Both the position numbers and the translations under genes were made by a program. From Ancylomarina salipaludis (GTDB taxonomy: Bacteria; Bacteroidota; Bacteroidia; Bacteroidales; Marinifilaceae), in NCBI RefSeq assembly GCF_004122035.1, contig NZ_SAXA01000011.1, positions 94,921 through 158,920 of the forward strand: DNA of 64,000 nt. Reading direction: 5' to 3'. The notes under the pieces were generated by a model. That model was not told the origin of the DNA and did not search any database. It saw nothing but the letters and a program-made list of their open reading frames with translations. The first letter of the stretch is position 1. Each line of letters begins with the position of its first letter. Below are positions 1 to 8,694 of the stretch, piece by piece.

Positions 1-145
1 TTTTCTTGATATGAATGTTTTAATTTAAAGAGTTGACCATAGTAAAGAATAAAGAGTTTGTTTGAATTCATTGGGAAGATTCTAGTCGAGTTCTAGTAGA
101 GATTTAAAAAATAAATTATATTGCAAGCTTAATCCACTATACGAT

Positions 146-1984
146 ATGATCTCTAGATTCAGCAAACATCTTTCTGATAGTATTAATAAAAGCCGGTTTG
201 CAACTGCTCTTAATACAGTCTTTGTTTTTGTTCCCGTTTTTTCAATTATTTTAATTGTGACGATATTCATCTTGAGGACACAAGAAAAGATGGAACTGAA
301 GTTGGTCAGGAATGCTGAGAAGAGTCTTGTTGACACCAAGTTTAAAAGTGTTGAATCAGAAATTAATCACGTTATCAATGATTTATTTATTCTTAAATCA
401 GAGACACACATAAAGGAATTTCTGGCCGATGCCAATCCTGATATTTTTGAGGACCTATCCCAGGATATGCTTAATATTGTTAAGTATAAAAAAATATACG
501 ATCAAGTACGTTTATTGGACGAAAATGGCATGGAGCTCATTCGGGTAAATTACAATCAAGGAAATCCGATTATTGTTTCAAAAGAGAATTTGCAAAGTAA
601 AAGCAACCGCTATTATTTTAAAGAGGCAATTAAATTAAATGAAAATGAGGTTTTTATTTCACCTCTTGATTTAAATATTGAGAACAATCAGATAGAACAG
701 CCTCTCAAACCCATGATCCGAGTTGCAACCCCGGTTTTTGATCAGGAAGGTTTAAAACGTGGGATTTTGTTATTCAATTTCTTTGGGGAAACTATCTTGA
801 GTGCCTTTGATAGCTATTCAGACCTAATGATTAACAATAAGCTAATGTTGTTGAATGCAGAAGGTTATTGGCTGAAAGGGGAATCTGCTCAGTATGAGTG
901 GGGTTTTATGTATGAGGATAGAAAAGATATAAAATTTTCAAATCAGTATAAGGATGCTTGGAACGAAATGGTGAGCAAAGAGGCATCTCAGTTTGAAAAT
1001 AAGGATGGCTTATTTACATTCCAAACCATTTATCCCTTAATGGGGAGATTAAAAAGTGATCGTTCAGAAAAAACATTTGTGTCTAATCAATCACAATTGC
1101 TTTCAAAAAGCTATTATTGGACAATTGTTTCTTATGTTCCTTCAGAGATTCTTTATTTCAAACAAAATAAACGTCGTTTTTATGTTGCCCTTTTATTGGT
1201 GATAATTTCCATAAGTCTGTTTTTAATATCATGGAAACTTGCAAAGGTTAAAACTTCCAGAAAACAGGCCCTGCAGTTATTGAAAATAAATAACGATACA
1301 AAAGATAAGTTTTTTTCGATTGTTGCTCACGATTTAAAAGGTCCTTTTAATGCCTTGTTGGGTTTTAGTAATTTGTTGATGAGTGAAGTAAGAGAAGAGG
1401 AAAATTCGAACATAAATGAGTATAGTACAATAATTCATTCAACTTTGAAGAATACTTATGATTTTCTTATCAATTTATTGGATTGGTCAAGATCTCAGAT
1501 AAATGGAATTGAATACAAACCAGAAGCTTTCTTTTTATCAGACTTAGTTGATGAAATATTTGCCTTACTTAAACTTCAGGCCGATAAAAAAGAGATTCGG
1601 ATGAATAATTTCGTTTCTGATCAGTTAAAGATTGTAGCTGATAAAAATATTTTGAGTACCATCATTCGAAATATTGTGACCAATGCTTTGAAATACAGTA
1701 ATAGTGGTGGTGATGTTAAAGTTTCAGCATCAATTAAAAATCATCGTCTACTTTGCACAATTTCCGATAATGGTGTTGGAATTGATGCTGAAAACATTGA
1801 TAAACTGTTCCATTTAGATTCAAACAGAAGTACATTAGGTACAGATGATGAGAAAGGGACTGGCCTGGGGTTAATTCTTTGTAGAGAACTTATAGAGAAG
1901 CACAAAGGTTCAATTGGTGTTGAAAGTGAAATAGCTAAGGGTTCTGATTTTTGGTTTGATATCCCTCAGCCCCTTAATAAATAG
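146..1984 (+). CDS. Membrane sensor histidine kinase (Cache-like sensor, HisKA, HATPase_c)
   Basis: Predicted inner-membrane two-component sensor kinase of 612 residues. A first membrane helix (about 20-44) and a second (about 346-363) bracket a roughly 300-residue extracytoplasmic region of Cache/double-PAS type. The cytoplasmic part has a HisKA domain with the phospho-acceptor in SIVAHDLKGP (His395), then HATPase_c with the N box (RNIVTNALKYS), G1 box (DNGVGI) and G2 box (GTGLGL), so it should be catalytically competent. No response regulator or receiver lies beside it, so it is an orphan whose partner is unknown. The ligand cannot be read from sequence. The ATG at 146 fits the start of the N-terminal membrane segment. 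Confidence 0.9.
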   Translation: MISRFSKHLSDSINKSRFATALNTVFVFVPVFSIILIVTIFILRTQEKMELKLVRNAEKSLVDTKFKSVESEINHVINDLFILKSETHIKEFLADANPDIFEDLSQDMLNIVKYKKIYDQVRLLDENGMELIRVNYNQGNPIIVSKENLQSKSNRYYFKEAIKLNENEVFISPLDLNIENNQIEQPLKPMIRVATPVFDQEGLKRGILLFNFFGETILSAFDSYSDLMINNKLMLLNAEGYWLKGESAQYEWGFMYEDRKDIKFSNQYKDAWNEMVSKEASQFENKDGLFTFQTIYPLMGRLKSDRSEKTFVSNQSQLLSKSYYWTIVSYVPSEILYFKQNKRRFYVALLLVIISISLFLISWKLAKVKTSRKQALQLLKINNDTKDKFFSIVAHDLKGPFNALLGFSNLLMSEVREEENSNINEYSTIIHSTLKNTYDFLINLLDWSRSQINGIEYKPEAFFLSDLVDEIFALLKLQADKKEIRMNNFVSDQLKIVADKNILSTIIRNIVTNALKYSNSGGDVKVSASIKNHRLLCTISDNGVGIDAENIDKLFHLDSNRSTLGTDDEKGTGLGLILCRELIEKHKGSIGVESEIAKGSDFWFDIPQPLNK

Positions 1985-2148
1985 CCCTATTGATCGAAAA
2001 TGTGTATTTGAAATCACCAACGACCATAAACTCCACCTTAAAGTCCTAGCCCTGAAAGATAAGTATGATAAAATTTGAAGGCATTTGTTTATAAAATAGG
2101 TATCCATACTGTTTGTGTCGAAATTATAATAGAGATCTGTAATTAATA

Positions 2149-2237
2149 TAATTTTGGCAATTGAGTCTTGTGATTAATAGAAAAATTCGAGGATTTAACA
2201 GCATTCTATTATATGAATGAAAATTCGTTTATTTTTG
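2149..2237 (+). promoter_or_regulatory. Candidate -7 boxes upstream of the ZIP transporter gene
   Basis: Two exact matches to the Bacteroidota -7 consensus TAnnTTTG lie upstream of the ZIP gene: TAATTTTG at 2149-2156 and TATTTTTG at 2230-2237. Neither has a well-placed TTTG -33 box. The second would give a leader of about 20 nt. Consensus match only. Confidence 0.35.
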
Positions 2238-2263
2238 TTTTGTAAAATGAATAATATATAAAT

Positions 2264-3079
2264 ATGGAAATAGAGTGGTTATTAGAATATAATCCGGTAT
2301 GGTTAGCATTGGGAGCTACGCTTTTTACCTGGTTTGTAACAGCATTAGGTTCGGCAATGGTTTTTTTCTTTAAATCGATTAATAAGAAAATTTTAAATTC
2401 GATGCTGGGTTTTGCTGCCGGAGTTATGATAGCAGCCAGTTTTTGGTCTTTGCTAAAACCCGCTATTGAAATGTCTGAAGCAAATGGGAATACACCATGG
2501 ATGCCTGCAGTGGTCGGATTTTTAGCAGGTGGAGCTTTTTTATTTGCGGTAGATAAGATTTTACCTCACTTGCACATGGGGTTATCAACAGATAAAGCAG
2601 AAGGTATTAAAACAACCTGGCAAAGAAGTGTATTGCTTGTGCTAGCTATCACCTTGCATAATATTCCGGAAGGTTTGGCTGTAGGTGTTGCATTTGGCGC
2701 CTTAGCTAATAATCCTGATGCGGGTATGCTCGCAGGAGCAATTGTTTTGGCTATAGGTATTGGCTTACAGAATTTTCCGGAGGGAGCTGCCGTTTCAATT
2801 CCTTTACGGAGAGAGGGTTTTTCACGATTAAAAGCATTTAATTATGGTCAGCTTTCGGGTATTGTAGAACCTATTGCAGGTGTTGTAGGTGCGTATTTGG
2901 TACTGACAATAACGCCTTTATTACCCTATGCACTGTCGTTTGCGGCAGGAGCCATGATTTTTGTAGTTGTGGAGGAATTGATACCGGAATCACAAACGGG
3001 AAACGAGACCGATTTATCTACAATTGGAGCCATGCTAGGCTTTGCAACAATGATGTTTTTGGATGTTGCTTTGGGATAA
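2264..3079 (+). CDS. ZIP family divalent metal transporter
   Basis: Inner-membrane permease of 271 residues, the usual size for the GufA/ZupT branch of the ZIP family, which imports zinc and other divalent metals. It shows about eight hydrophobic helices. The two metal-site helices are clear: LHNIPEGLAVG (helix IV, about residues 131-141) and QNFPEGAAVS (helix V, about 169-178), giving the paired H/N-x-x-P-E-G motifs that line the binuclear metal site. A His-containing stretch (LPHLHMG) in the loop before helix IV resembles the variable metal-binding loop. It stands alone, bounded by a clear terminator. Metal specificity cannot be told from sequence, and no Fur or Zur box was recognised. Confidence 0.92.
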   Translation: MEIEWLLEYNPVWLALGATLFTWFVTALGSAMVFFFKSINKKILNSMLGFAAGVMIAASFWSLLKPAIEMSEANGNTPWMPAVVGFLAGGAFLFAVDKILPHLHMGLSTDKAEGIKTTWQRSVLLVLAITLHNIPEGLAVGVAFGALANNPDAGMLAGAIVLAIGIGLQNFPEGAAVSIPLRREGFSRLKAFNYGQLSGIVEPIAGVVGAYLVLTITPLLPYALSFAAGAMIFVVVEELIPESQTGNETDLSTIGAMLGFATMMFLDVALG

Positions 3080-3132
3080 AAAGAATCGTTTGTGTTTCAT
3101 AATTTGAAGCCTTACTTAGAATTTATATTTTC

Positions 3133-3171
3133 AGACCTGATTGTAATAAAATACGATTAGGTCTTTTTTTT
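3133..3171 (+). terminator. Rho-independent terminator after the ZIP gene
   Basis: AGACCT (3133-3138) pairs with AGGTCT (3159-3164), with further pairing toward the loop, followed by a run of eight T. It ends the ZIP transporter transcript. Confidence 0.75.
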
Positions 3172-3255
3172 GCCTCTTCATTTTATAGATTGGATAGATT
3201 TATCTATTTTAAAAGTATCATTTTGATTATCAGATAAACCGATAAAATTGAAATT

Positions 3256-3717
3256 ATGAAAGGTATACAAGATTACTACCCCGATCATTTCGGGCAGTGT
3301 TATGGTTGTGGGCGTTTAAATGAACATGGCTATCAACTGAAGACAGCTTGGGATGGGGAAGAGACTCTGACCCGTTTTACACCTTCAGCATATCATACTG
3401 CAATTCCCGGTTCGGTATATGGTGGTTTGTTGGCTTCACTTATCGATTGTCATGGTACGGGGTCAGCAGCCTTGGCACTTGCAAAAGAGAAAGGCATTCA
3501 ACTGGAAGGGTTTAATGCTCCCCGTTGTGTAACAGGATCGTTGCAGGTTAGTTATAAAAAACCAACTCCTATTGACAGTACACTTGAGATTCGTGGAATC
3601 ATAAAGGAAGTGAAAGGAAAAAAAGTAGTGGTTGAAATTCGTTTGTTATCAAAAGGCGAGGTTTGTGTTACAGGTGAGGTTATTGCTATTCAAGTTCCTG
3701 ATGATTTTGGAAAATAA
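3256..3717 (+). CDS. PaaI/hotdog-fold thioesterase
   Basis: Cytoplasmic acyl-CoA thioesterase-like protein of 153 residues with one hotdog domain. An N-terminal CYGCG segment is typical of the DUF4442/PaaI-like subgroup that begins CFGCG. The central helix region (GGLLASLIDCHGTGSAALAL) carries the Asp-containing active-site helix, and GSLQVSYKKPTP is the conserved strand after it. The natural thioester substrate is not deducible. The gene is monocistronic, followed at once by a strong hairpin terminator and facing a convergent membrane-protein gene. Confidence 0.85.
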   Translation: MKGIQDYYPDHFGQCYGCGRLNEHGYQLKTAWDGEETLTRFTPSAYHTAIPGSVYGGLLASLIDCHGTGSAALALAKEKGIQLEGFNAPRCVTGSLQVSYKKPTPIDSTLEIRGIIKEVKGKKVVVEIRLLSKGEVCVTGEVIAIQVPDDFGK

Positions 3718-3740
3718 GAACAGCCTTATTTGAAAATTTC

Positions 3741-3771
3741 GAGACCTTGCAGTTCTGCAAGGTCTCTTTTT
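3741..3771 (+). terminator. Strong hairpin terminator after the thioesterase
   Basis: A perfect 12-bp stem, GAGACCTTGCAG (3741-3752) with its complement (3755-3766), nearly without loop, followed by TTTTTT. It separates the thioesterase from the convergent gene whose stop is at 3774. Confidence 0.85.
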
Positions 3772-3773
3772 TA

Positions 3774-4361
3774 TTACTCGTTATATGGTTTTGGTTTTGC
3801 TTTTTTCTGCGGAAACTTTCCCGGTAAAATAACATTGAGCAATTTCTTGCCGATTAATCCCAAACTAATAGCAAAAGCCAGCCCCAAAGAACTTATTAAC
3901 AGAAATAATCCTTTTTGATCGTTCATATTTTTCATGAAGAAGAGTGTGATGGACACAAGGATGATTAAGCCACCAAAGATGAGTTTATTTCTAAGTAAAG
4001 GCGGTTTTAGGCTTTTGAAACGGGTAATACCATCGATAATCCCTGTGATAAAAGCCAAAAGCATACTTAGAGGCAATAGGCTTATACAGAATTCGATGAT
4101 AATGTCAGACTCCTGAGAATAAAAATTCGGTGTGAGAATTTGTTTGAGGAATAAAAGAGGAATCAGAACCATAAAACTTTGCGAGAGATGGATGGCAATG
4201 GGGTGTAAGTCCAGGTTAAGTATCATCAATCGGTTTAAAGAGACTTTTTCCCGGTAGGGTTCAAATACTTTGTGGGGTAAGCCACAGGCAGGGCACACAT
4301 CACCCAACTTATCCTTCTCCATGACAAAGCCACAGGGCCGACAACGAACGAGTTCTTTCAT
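3774..4361 (-). CDS. Rubredoxin-like zinc-ribbon membrane protein (DUF2231-like)
   Basis: A 195-residue protein with an N-terminal rubredoxin-like zinc ribbon: Cys7-x-x-Cys10 and Cys23-x-x-Cys26 in CRPCG and CPACG. After it come about four hydrophobic helices (residues roughly 55-75, 85-108, 125-145, 150-170) and a basic tail. The HPIAIHLS segment at the start of the membrane part resembles the conserved His motif of DUF2231 membrane proteins, often proposed to bind haem or metal. The pairing suggests an electron-transfer or metal-linked membrane protein, but no reaction can be assigned. It is transcribed alone on the minus strand. Confidence 0.65.
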   Translation of the reverse strand: MKELVRCRPCGFVMEKDKLGDVCPACGLPHKVFEPYREKVSLNRLMILNLDLHPIAIHLSQSFMVLIPLLFLKQILTPNFYSQESDIIIEFCISLLPLSMLLAFITGIIDGITRFKSLKPPLLRNKLIFGGLIILVSITLFFMKNMNDQKGLFLLISSLGLAFAISLGLIGKKLLNVILPGKFPQKKAKPKPYNE

Positions 4362-4512
4362 AAAATTATGTGTTTGTTTATAGGTTTAAGTTAGGATAAA
4401 TTGTTTGATTATAGAACTTTATCTGTTTTGAGGTTTACTTGTCGCTATGAATTCTTTAACTTTAGAAGACTTAAGATTATTTAGAAGTTAATTGTTTTTT
4501 AATGAGATTTGG

Positions 4513-5226
4513 ATGAGGAAAGTAATTATTATTGGTGCAACTTCGGGGATAGGTAAGGCTCTTGCTGAACTATTTATCGATCGCAATTATAAAGTTGGTT
4601 TAACGGGTTTAGAGCGAAATGGAGAGGAGGAATTACAGAAAAAATATCCCGGGCGTTTGGAACTCAGGTATTTTGATTGTACTAAAGATAGAAACTCTGA
4701 GATAATCAAAGAATTGGTCGAATCACTCGGGGGATTAGATGTCTTGATTTTTAGTGCAGGTATTGGGCATTTAAATCATAATCCCAGTTTTCAAGAGGAA
4801 AATCAGGCCAATAAATTAAATGTATTAGCTTTTACTGAGATTGCCAATTGGACTTATCGTTTTTTTGAAAACGAGGGTAAGGGGCATTTTGTGGCTATCA
4901 GTTCGATAGCTGGCTTGCGTGGGTACAGAGTGGCCCCAGCTTATCATGCTGCAAAATCTTACCAAATTAGATATTTGGAAGCCTTAAAACAAAAAGCTCA
5001 TCAATCGGGCAAACCGATATTTATAACGGATATTCGTCCTGGTTTTATTGATACCGGCCTGTCAGATACAAAAAGGAAATTTTGGATTGCAACAAAAGAA
5101 AAAGCAGCTCGTCAAATTTACAGCATAATTAAAAGACGAAAGGATACAGGATATGTTACAAAGCGTTGGCAAATTGTTGCCATTATCATGATGCTCATAC
5201 CAGCTTGGCTTCTTAAAAGGTTGTAA
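4513..5226 (+). CDS. SDR family NAD(P)-dependent oxidoreductase
   Basis: Short-chain dehydrogenase/reductase of about 237 residues. The Rossmann cofactor motif GATSGIG lies at the N terminus, followed by the structural motif near SAGIGHL (an NAG-like variant) and the catalytic Ser (AISSIAG) plus YHAAK. The YxxxK pair confirms a classical active SDR. A C-terminal hydrophobic stretch (IVAIIMMLIPAWLL) suggests membrane attachment, as in several lipid-modifying SDRs. I chose the ATG at 4513 because the Rossmann strand (RKVIIIGAT) begins right after it; the TTG at 4492 would add seven unlikely residues. The substrate is unknown. Confidence 0.88.
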   Translation: MRKVIIIGATSGIGKALAELFIDRNYKVGLTGLERNGEEELQKKYPGRLELRYFDCTKDRNSEIIKELVESLGGLDVLIFSAGIGHLNHNPSFQEENQANKLNVLAFTEIANWTYRFFENEGKGHFVAISSIAGLRGYRVAPAYHAAKSYQIRYLEALKQKAHQSGKPIFITDIRPGFIDTGLSDTKRKFWIATKEKAARQIYSIIKRRKDTGYVTKRWQIVAIIMMLIPAWLLKRL

Positions 5227-5307
5227 AAATACATGGGAGTTACCTCAGAGATTAATTTTTCCAATGTTAATTAATCATATTCTTTTCATAGACGTTAAAG
5301 GATTTTG

Positions 5308-5315
5308 TAGTTTTG
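5308..5315 (+). promoter_or_regulatory. Candidate -7 box for the tricorn-type protease gene
   Basis: TAGTTTTG matches TAnnTTTG exactly, about 59 nt upstream of the ATG at 5374. No clear -33 box was seen. Confidence 0.4.
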
Positions 5316-5373
5316 ATGCTATTCTGTAAGTAATCACAAACTGATAATACCTAACACAAACACAATTAATACA

Positions 5374-8300
5374 ATGCAAAAAATGAATTTTAAGCTGACT
5401 GCTTTTTTTCTCATCCTTATTGGGATGATAAGCAGTGTTAATGCGCAAAATGATGTTCGCTTAATGCGATATCCCGATGTGAATAAAGACTTAATAGCCT
5501 TTGTGTATGCCGGCGATATTTGGTCGGTAGATGCAAAAGGGGGAGACGCAACTCGATTAACTTCGCATAAGGGAATGGAATTGTTTCCAAAAATATCACC
5601 GGATGGGCAGTGGATTGCCTTTTCCGGAGAATATTCGGGTAGCCGACAGGTTTACGTCATGCCAGCTAAGGGAGGTACTCCTCGCCAGTTGACCTATTAC
5701 AATTCGGTAGGTTTGATGCCGCCTCGAGGTGGTTTTGATAATGTGGTTTTAGACTGGACTCCGGATAGTCAATCCATCTTGGTTCGTATGAATCGGACGC
5801 CCTTTGGTGAAAGAAATGGAACCTATTATAAGGTGAGTTTAAATGGCGGTTTGGAACAGTCCTTACAAATTCCTGAAGGTGGGATGGGTGTTTACTCGCC
5901 TGATGCCAGTAAAATATGTTTTGCCCCTATTAGTCGTGAGTTTCGTACCTGGAAACGATATAAGGGCGGACGTGCAGCTGACCTTTGGATTTACGATTTA
6001 GAGAAAGATCAATCGGAACGGATCACTAAATTTGTGGGTTCTGATCAGATTCCGTCCTGGTATAAGGATGCAATTTATTTTGCATCTGATCGTGACTTAA
6101 AGTTGAATATCTATAAGTACGATATCCCAACTAAAACAATCACTCAAATAACACATCATAAAACCTTTGATGTGATGTGGCCTTCTGGTGAAAACGGACA
6201 AATTGTTTACGAAAATGGAGGACAGCTGTTTAAGTTGAATCTGGAGACAGGTAAAGAGGAGCGTGTAGTTGTTAATATTCACTTCGATAATCCAAATATC
6301 CTGCCTTATTATAAGAATGTGAAAGACTTTATTCAAGGCTCAGCAGTTTCGCCATCAGGAAAGAGGGCTTTATTTGATGCGAGAGGGGATATTTTTTCTG
6401 TTCCGGCTAAAAATGGGCCAAGCATAAATCTGACTCAAACCCAAGGCGTACGTGAAACCTCACCAACTTGGTCGCCTGACGGTAAATACATTTCGTATTA
6501 TTCGGATGCGACGGGTGAGTATGAAATCTATTTACTTGAGAATAAAAAGGGGGCTAAAGCGAAACAAATTACATCAGGATCTTCTGCCTGGATGTATGAT
6601 GCGAAATGGTCTGCCAACAGTAAATACCTGTTGTTTTTTGACCGAAACCTGAAACTGAAATATCTTGATATTGAAAGCGGAAAGCTGAAGGTGGTTGATA
6701 TTGCTAAGCGCAATGAAATTACCGATTATGCTTTTTCTCCTGATTCGGAATGGATTACTTATTCAAAGGAGAGTAAAAATGGTCAGTCTGCAGTGTGGGT
6801 TTACCAGCTTTCAAGCGGAAAGAATTACCAATTGACCGATGATACTTTTAGCGATTACGCTCCGGTTTTCTCAGCTGATGGCCAATTCATCTTTTTTATG
6901 TCGAATCGTGACTTTAATTTGAGTTTCTCAAGTTTCGAGTTCAATTATCTGTATAATAAGGCGACACGCATTTTTGCATTATCGCTAAAAGCAGATGGGG
7001 CTAAACTTTTTGCATTGAAGAATGATGTTGAAGAAGTGAAAAAGGAAGAACCTAAAAAAGACAAGAAGACAGAAGATAAGCTGAATGTCGGGATTGATTT
7101 TGAGGGAATCTCAAAACGTATTTCTGTTTTCCCAATGGCATCTGGAAATTATGACGATCTAACGGCTGTTGAAGGCGGGATTCTATATTCCAATAAAGGA
7201 AGCTTGCATCGATTTGACATTGAGAAGGAAAAGGATGAGATTATTTTGGATAAGGTATCCGATTATTCTCTTTCGGCTAATGGCAAAAAAATCATGTATC
7301 GTTCCGGATCGACTTATGGTATTATCGATGTGAATGCTGGTCAGAAAGTGGGAGACGGTCAGCTGAATTTGGATGGCTTGGAGATGAAGATTGATCCTAA
7401 GAAAGAATGGAATCAGATCTATACCGATGGCTGGCGAATTTTCCGCGATTATTATTATGTAGATAATATGCAAGGGGTTGATTGGGATCAGATTAAAGCC
7501 AATTACAATCTTTTGATGCCTTATGTGAGTCATCGTGCGGATTTGGATTATATTATTGGTGAGATTATTTCAGAAACCAATACGGGGCATGCTTATGACA
7601 ATTATGGCGACTTTGAAAAAGTGAAGCCAATTGAAACCGGCTTATTGGGGGCTAAATTAAAAGCTGATACTAAGGCTGGTAAATATATCATCTCAAAGAT
7701 CTATCAGGGCGAAAATTGGACGCCAAACCGCAAATCACCATTAACTGAACAAGGTGTGAACGTGAAAGAAGGAGACTACCTTTTGAGTATCAATGGGCAT
7801 GATTTGAGTTTGGATGTGAATCCTTATTTATATCTTGAGAATACGGTTGATAAGATGGTTGATATTACTGTGAATTCAAAACCAAATTTCGAAGGAGCCA
7901 AAACGTACACAATTAAGCCTATAGCCAGTGAATTGGAGCTTTTGTATCTGAATTGGGTGAACGAACGTCGTGAGATGGTTGACCGTTTGTCTGATGGAAA
8001 GATTGGTTATATTCATGTGCCTAATACGGCTGTAGAAGGGAATCGTGAATTGCATCGTGGGATGTATGCTTATCACGATAAACAAGCCTTAATTATTGAT
8101 GATCGTTATAACGGTGGAGGATTTATTCCTGACCATATGGCTGATTTGCTTGATCGAGATGTGCTTTCGTACTGGCATCGTCGTGGATTGGAGCCAACAC
8201 AAACACCAGGTATTGCTCATGACGGACCTAAAGCCATGTTGATTAACCATTATTCTTCTTCGGGAGGAGATGCTTTCCCTTACTATTTTAGAAAGAAAGG

Positions 8301-8622
8301 TCTTGGAAAATTAATCGGAACCCGAACCTGGGGTGGCTTGGTTGGAATGTCAGGTAATGCTGGTTTGGTTGACGGTGGTTATATCGCCGTGCCTCGTTTC
8401 GGTATTTTCGATGAAAATCAGAAGTGGATTATCGAAGGTATTGGTGTTTATCCGGACGTTGAAGTTTATGACGAACCCGATAAAGTGGCTAAAGGAATTG
8501 ATCCTTCTATTCAGAAAGCAGTGGAAATGCTGTTGAAGGAATTGAAAGAGAATCCAACTAAGAAAATAAGTGCACCTGCTAATCCGAATCGATCGAAATG
8601 GGTTGAGGAAGACGTGAAGTAG
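5374..8622 (+). CDS. Tricorn-type S41 peptidase (periplasmic, PD40 + PDZ + S41)
   Basis: A 1082-residue exported protease related to archaeal tricorn. The signal peptide ends near VNAQ (residue 25). Two blocks of PD40/WD40-like beta-propeller repeats follow (about 35-320 and 325-540, e.g. SPDGQWIAFSG and SPDGKYISYYS), then a Lys/Glu-rich linker (about 548-570), a core domain, a PDZ domain (about 745-840) and the S41 catalytic domain (about 850-1055). Predicted catalytic residues by alignment with tricorn are His739 (NTGHAY), Ser963 (SSSGGDAFP) and Glu1021 (IIEGIGVYPD). Bacteroidota homologues are secreted and probably degrade peptides in the periplasm or at the cell surface. The gene is monocistronic with a strong 3' terminator. 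Confidence 0.92.
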   Translation: MQKMNFKLTAFFLILIGMISSVNAQNDVRLMRYPDVNKDLIAFVYAGDIWSVDAKGGDATRLTSHKGMELFPKISPDGQWIAFSGEYSGSRQVYVMPAKGGTPRQLTYYNSVGLMPPRGGFDNVVLDWTPDSQSILVRMNRTPFGERNGTYYKVSLNGGLEQSLQIPEGGMGVYSPDASKICFAPISREFRTWKRYKGGRAADLWIYDLEKDQSERITKFVGSDQIPSWYKDAIYFASDRDLKLNIYKYDIPTKTITQITHHKTFDVMWPSGENGQIVYENGGQLFKLNLETGKEERVVVNIHFDNPNILPYYKNVKDFIQGSAVSPSGKRALFDARGDIFSVPAKNGPSINLTQTQGVRETSPTWSPDGKYISYYSDATGEYEIYLLENKKGAKAKQITSGSSAWMYDAKWSANSKYLLFFDRNLKLKYLDIESGKLKVVDIAKRNEITDYAFSPDSEWITYSKESKNGQSAVWVYQLSSGKNYQLTDDTFSDYAPVFSADGQFIFFMSNRDFNLSFSSFEFNYLYNKATRIFALSLKADGAKLFALKNDVEEVKKEEPKKDKKTEDKLNVGIDFEGISKRISVFPMASGNYDDLTAVEGGILYSNKGSLHRFDIEKEKDEIILDKVSDYSLSANGKKIMYRSGSTYGIIDVNAGQKVGDGQLNLDGLEMKIDPKKEWNQIYTDGWRIFRDYYYVDNMQGVDWDQIKANYNLLMPYVSHRADLDYIIGEIISETNTGHAYDNYGDFEKVKPIETGLLGAKLKADTKAGKYIISKIYQGENWTPNRKSPLTEQGVNVKEGDYLLSINGHDLSLDVNPYLYLENTVDKMVDITVNSKPNFEGAKTYTIKPIASELELLYLNWVNERREMVDRLSDGKIGYIHVPNTAVEGNRELHRGMYAYHDKQALIIDDRYNGGGFIPDHMADLLDRDVLSYWHRRGLEPTQTPGIAHDGPKAMLINHYSSSGGDAFPYYFRKKGLGKLIGTRTWGGLVGMSGNAGLVDGGYIAVPRFGIFDENQKWIIEGIGVYPDVEVYDEPDKVAKGIDPSIQKAVEMLLKELKENPTKKISAPANPNRSKWVEEDVK

Positions 8623-8644
8623 TTCTGCTTAAAATTAAAATACG

Positions 8645-8682
8645 AAAGGCTGTTTCAGGATTTATCTTGAAACAGCCTTTTT
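8645..8682. terminator. Bidirectional terminator between convergent genes
   Basis: AAAGGCTGTTTCA (8645-8657) pairs perfectly with 8668-8680, followed by T on the plus strand and a T-rich tail on the minus strand. It serves the protease and the FAD oxidoreductase. Confidence 0.85.
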
Positions 8683-8694
8683 AAATTGGCTGAT

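Noticed and set aside
1910..2107. Minus-strand ORF of 65 residues overlapping the histidine kinase end
   Set aside because: Composition is that of random translation; partly inside the kinase gene and no homologous motif.
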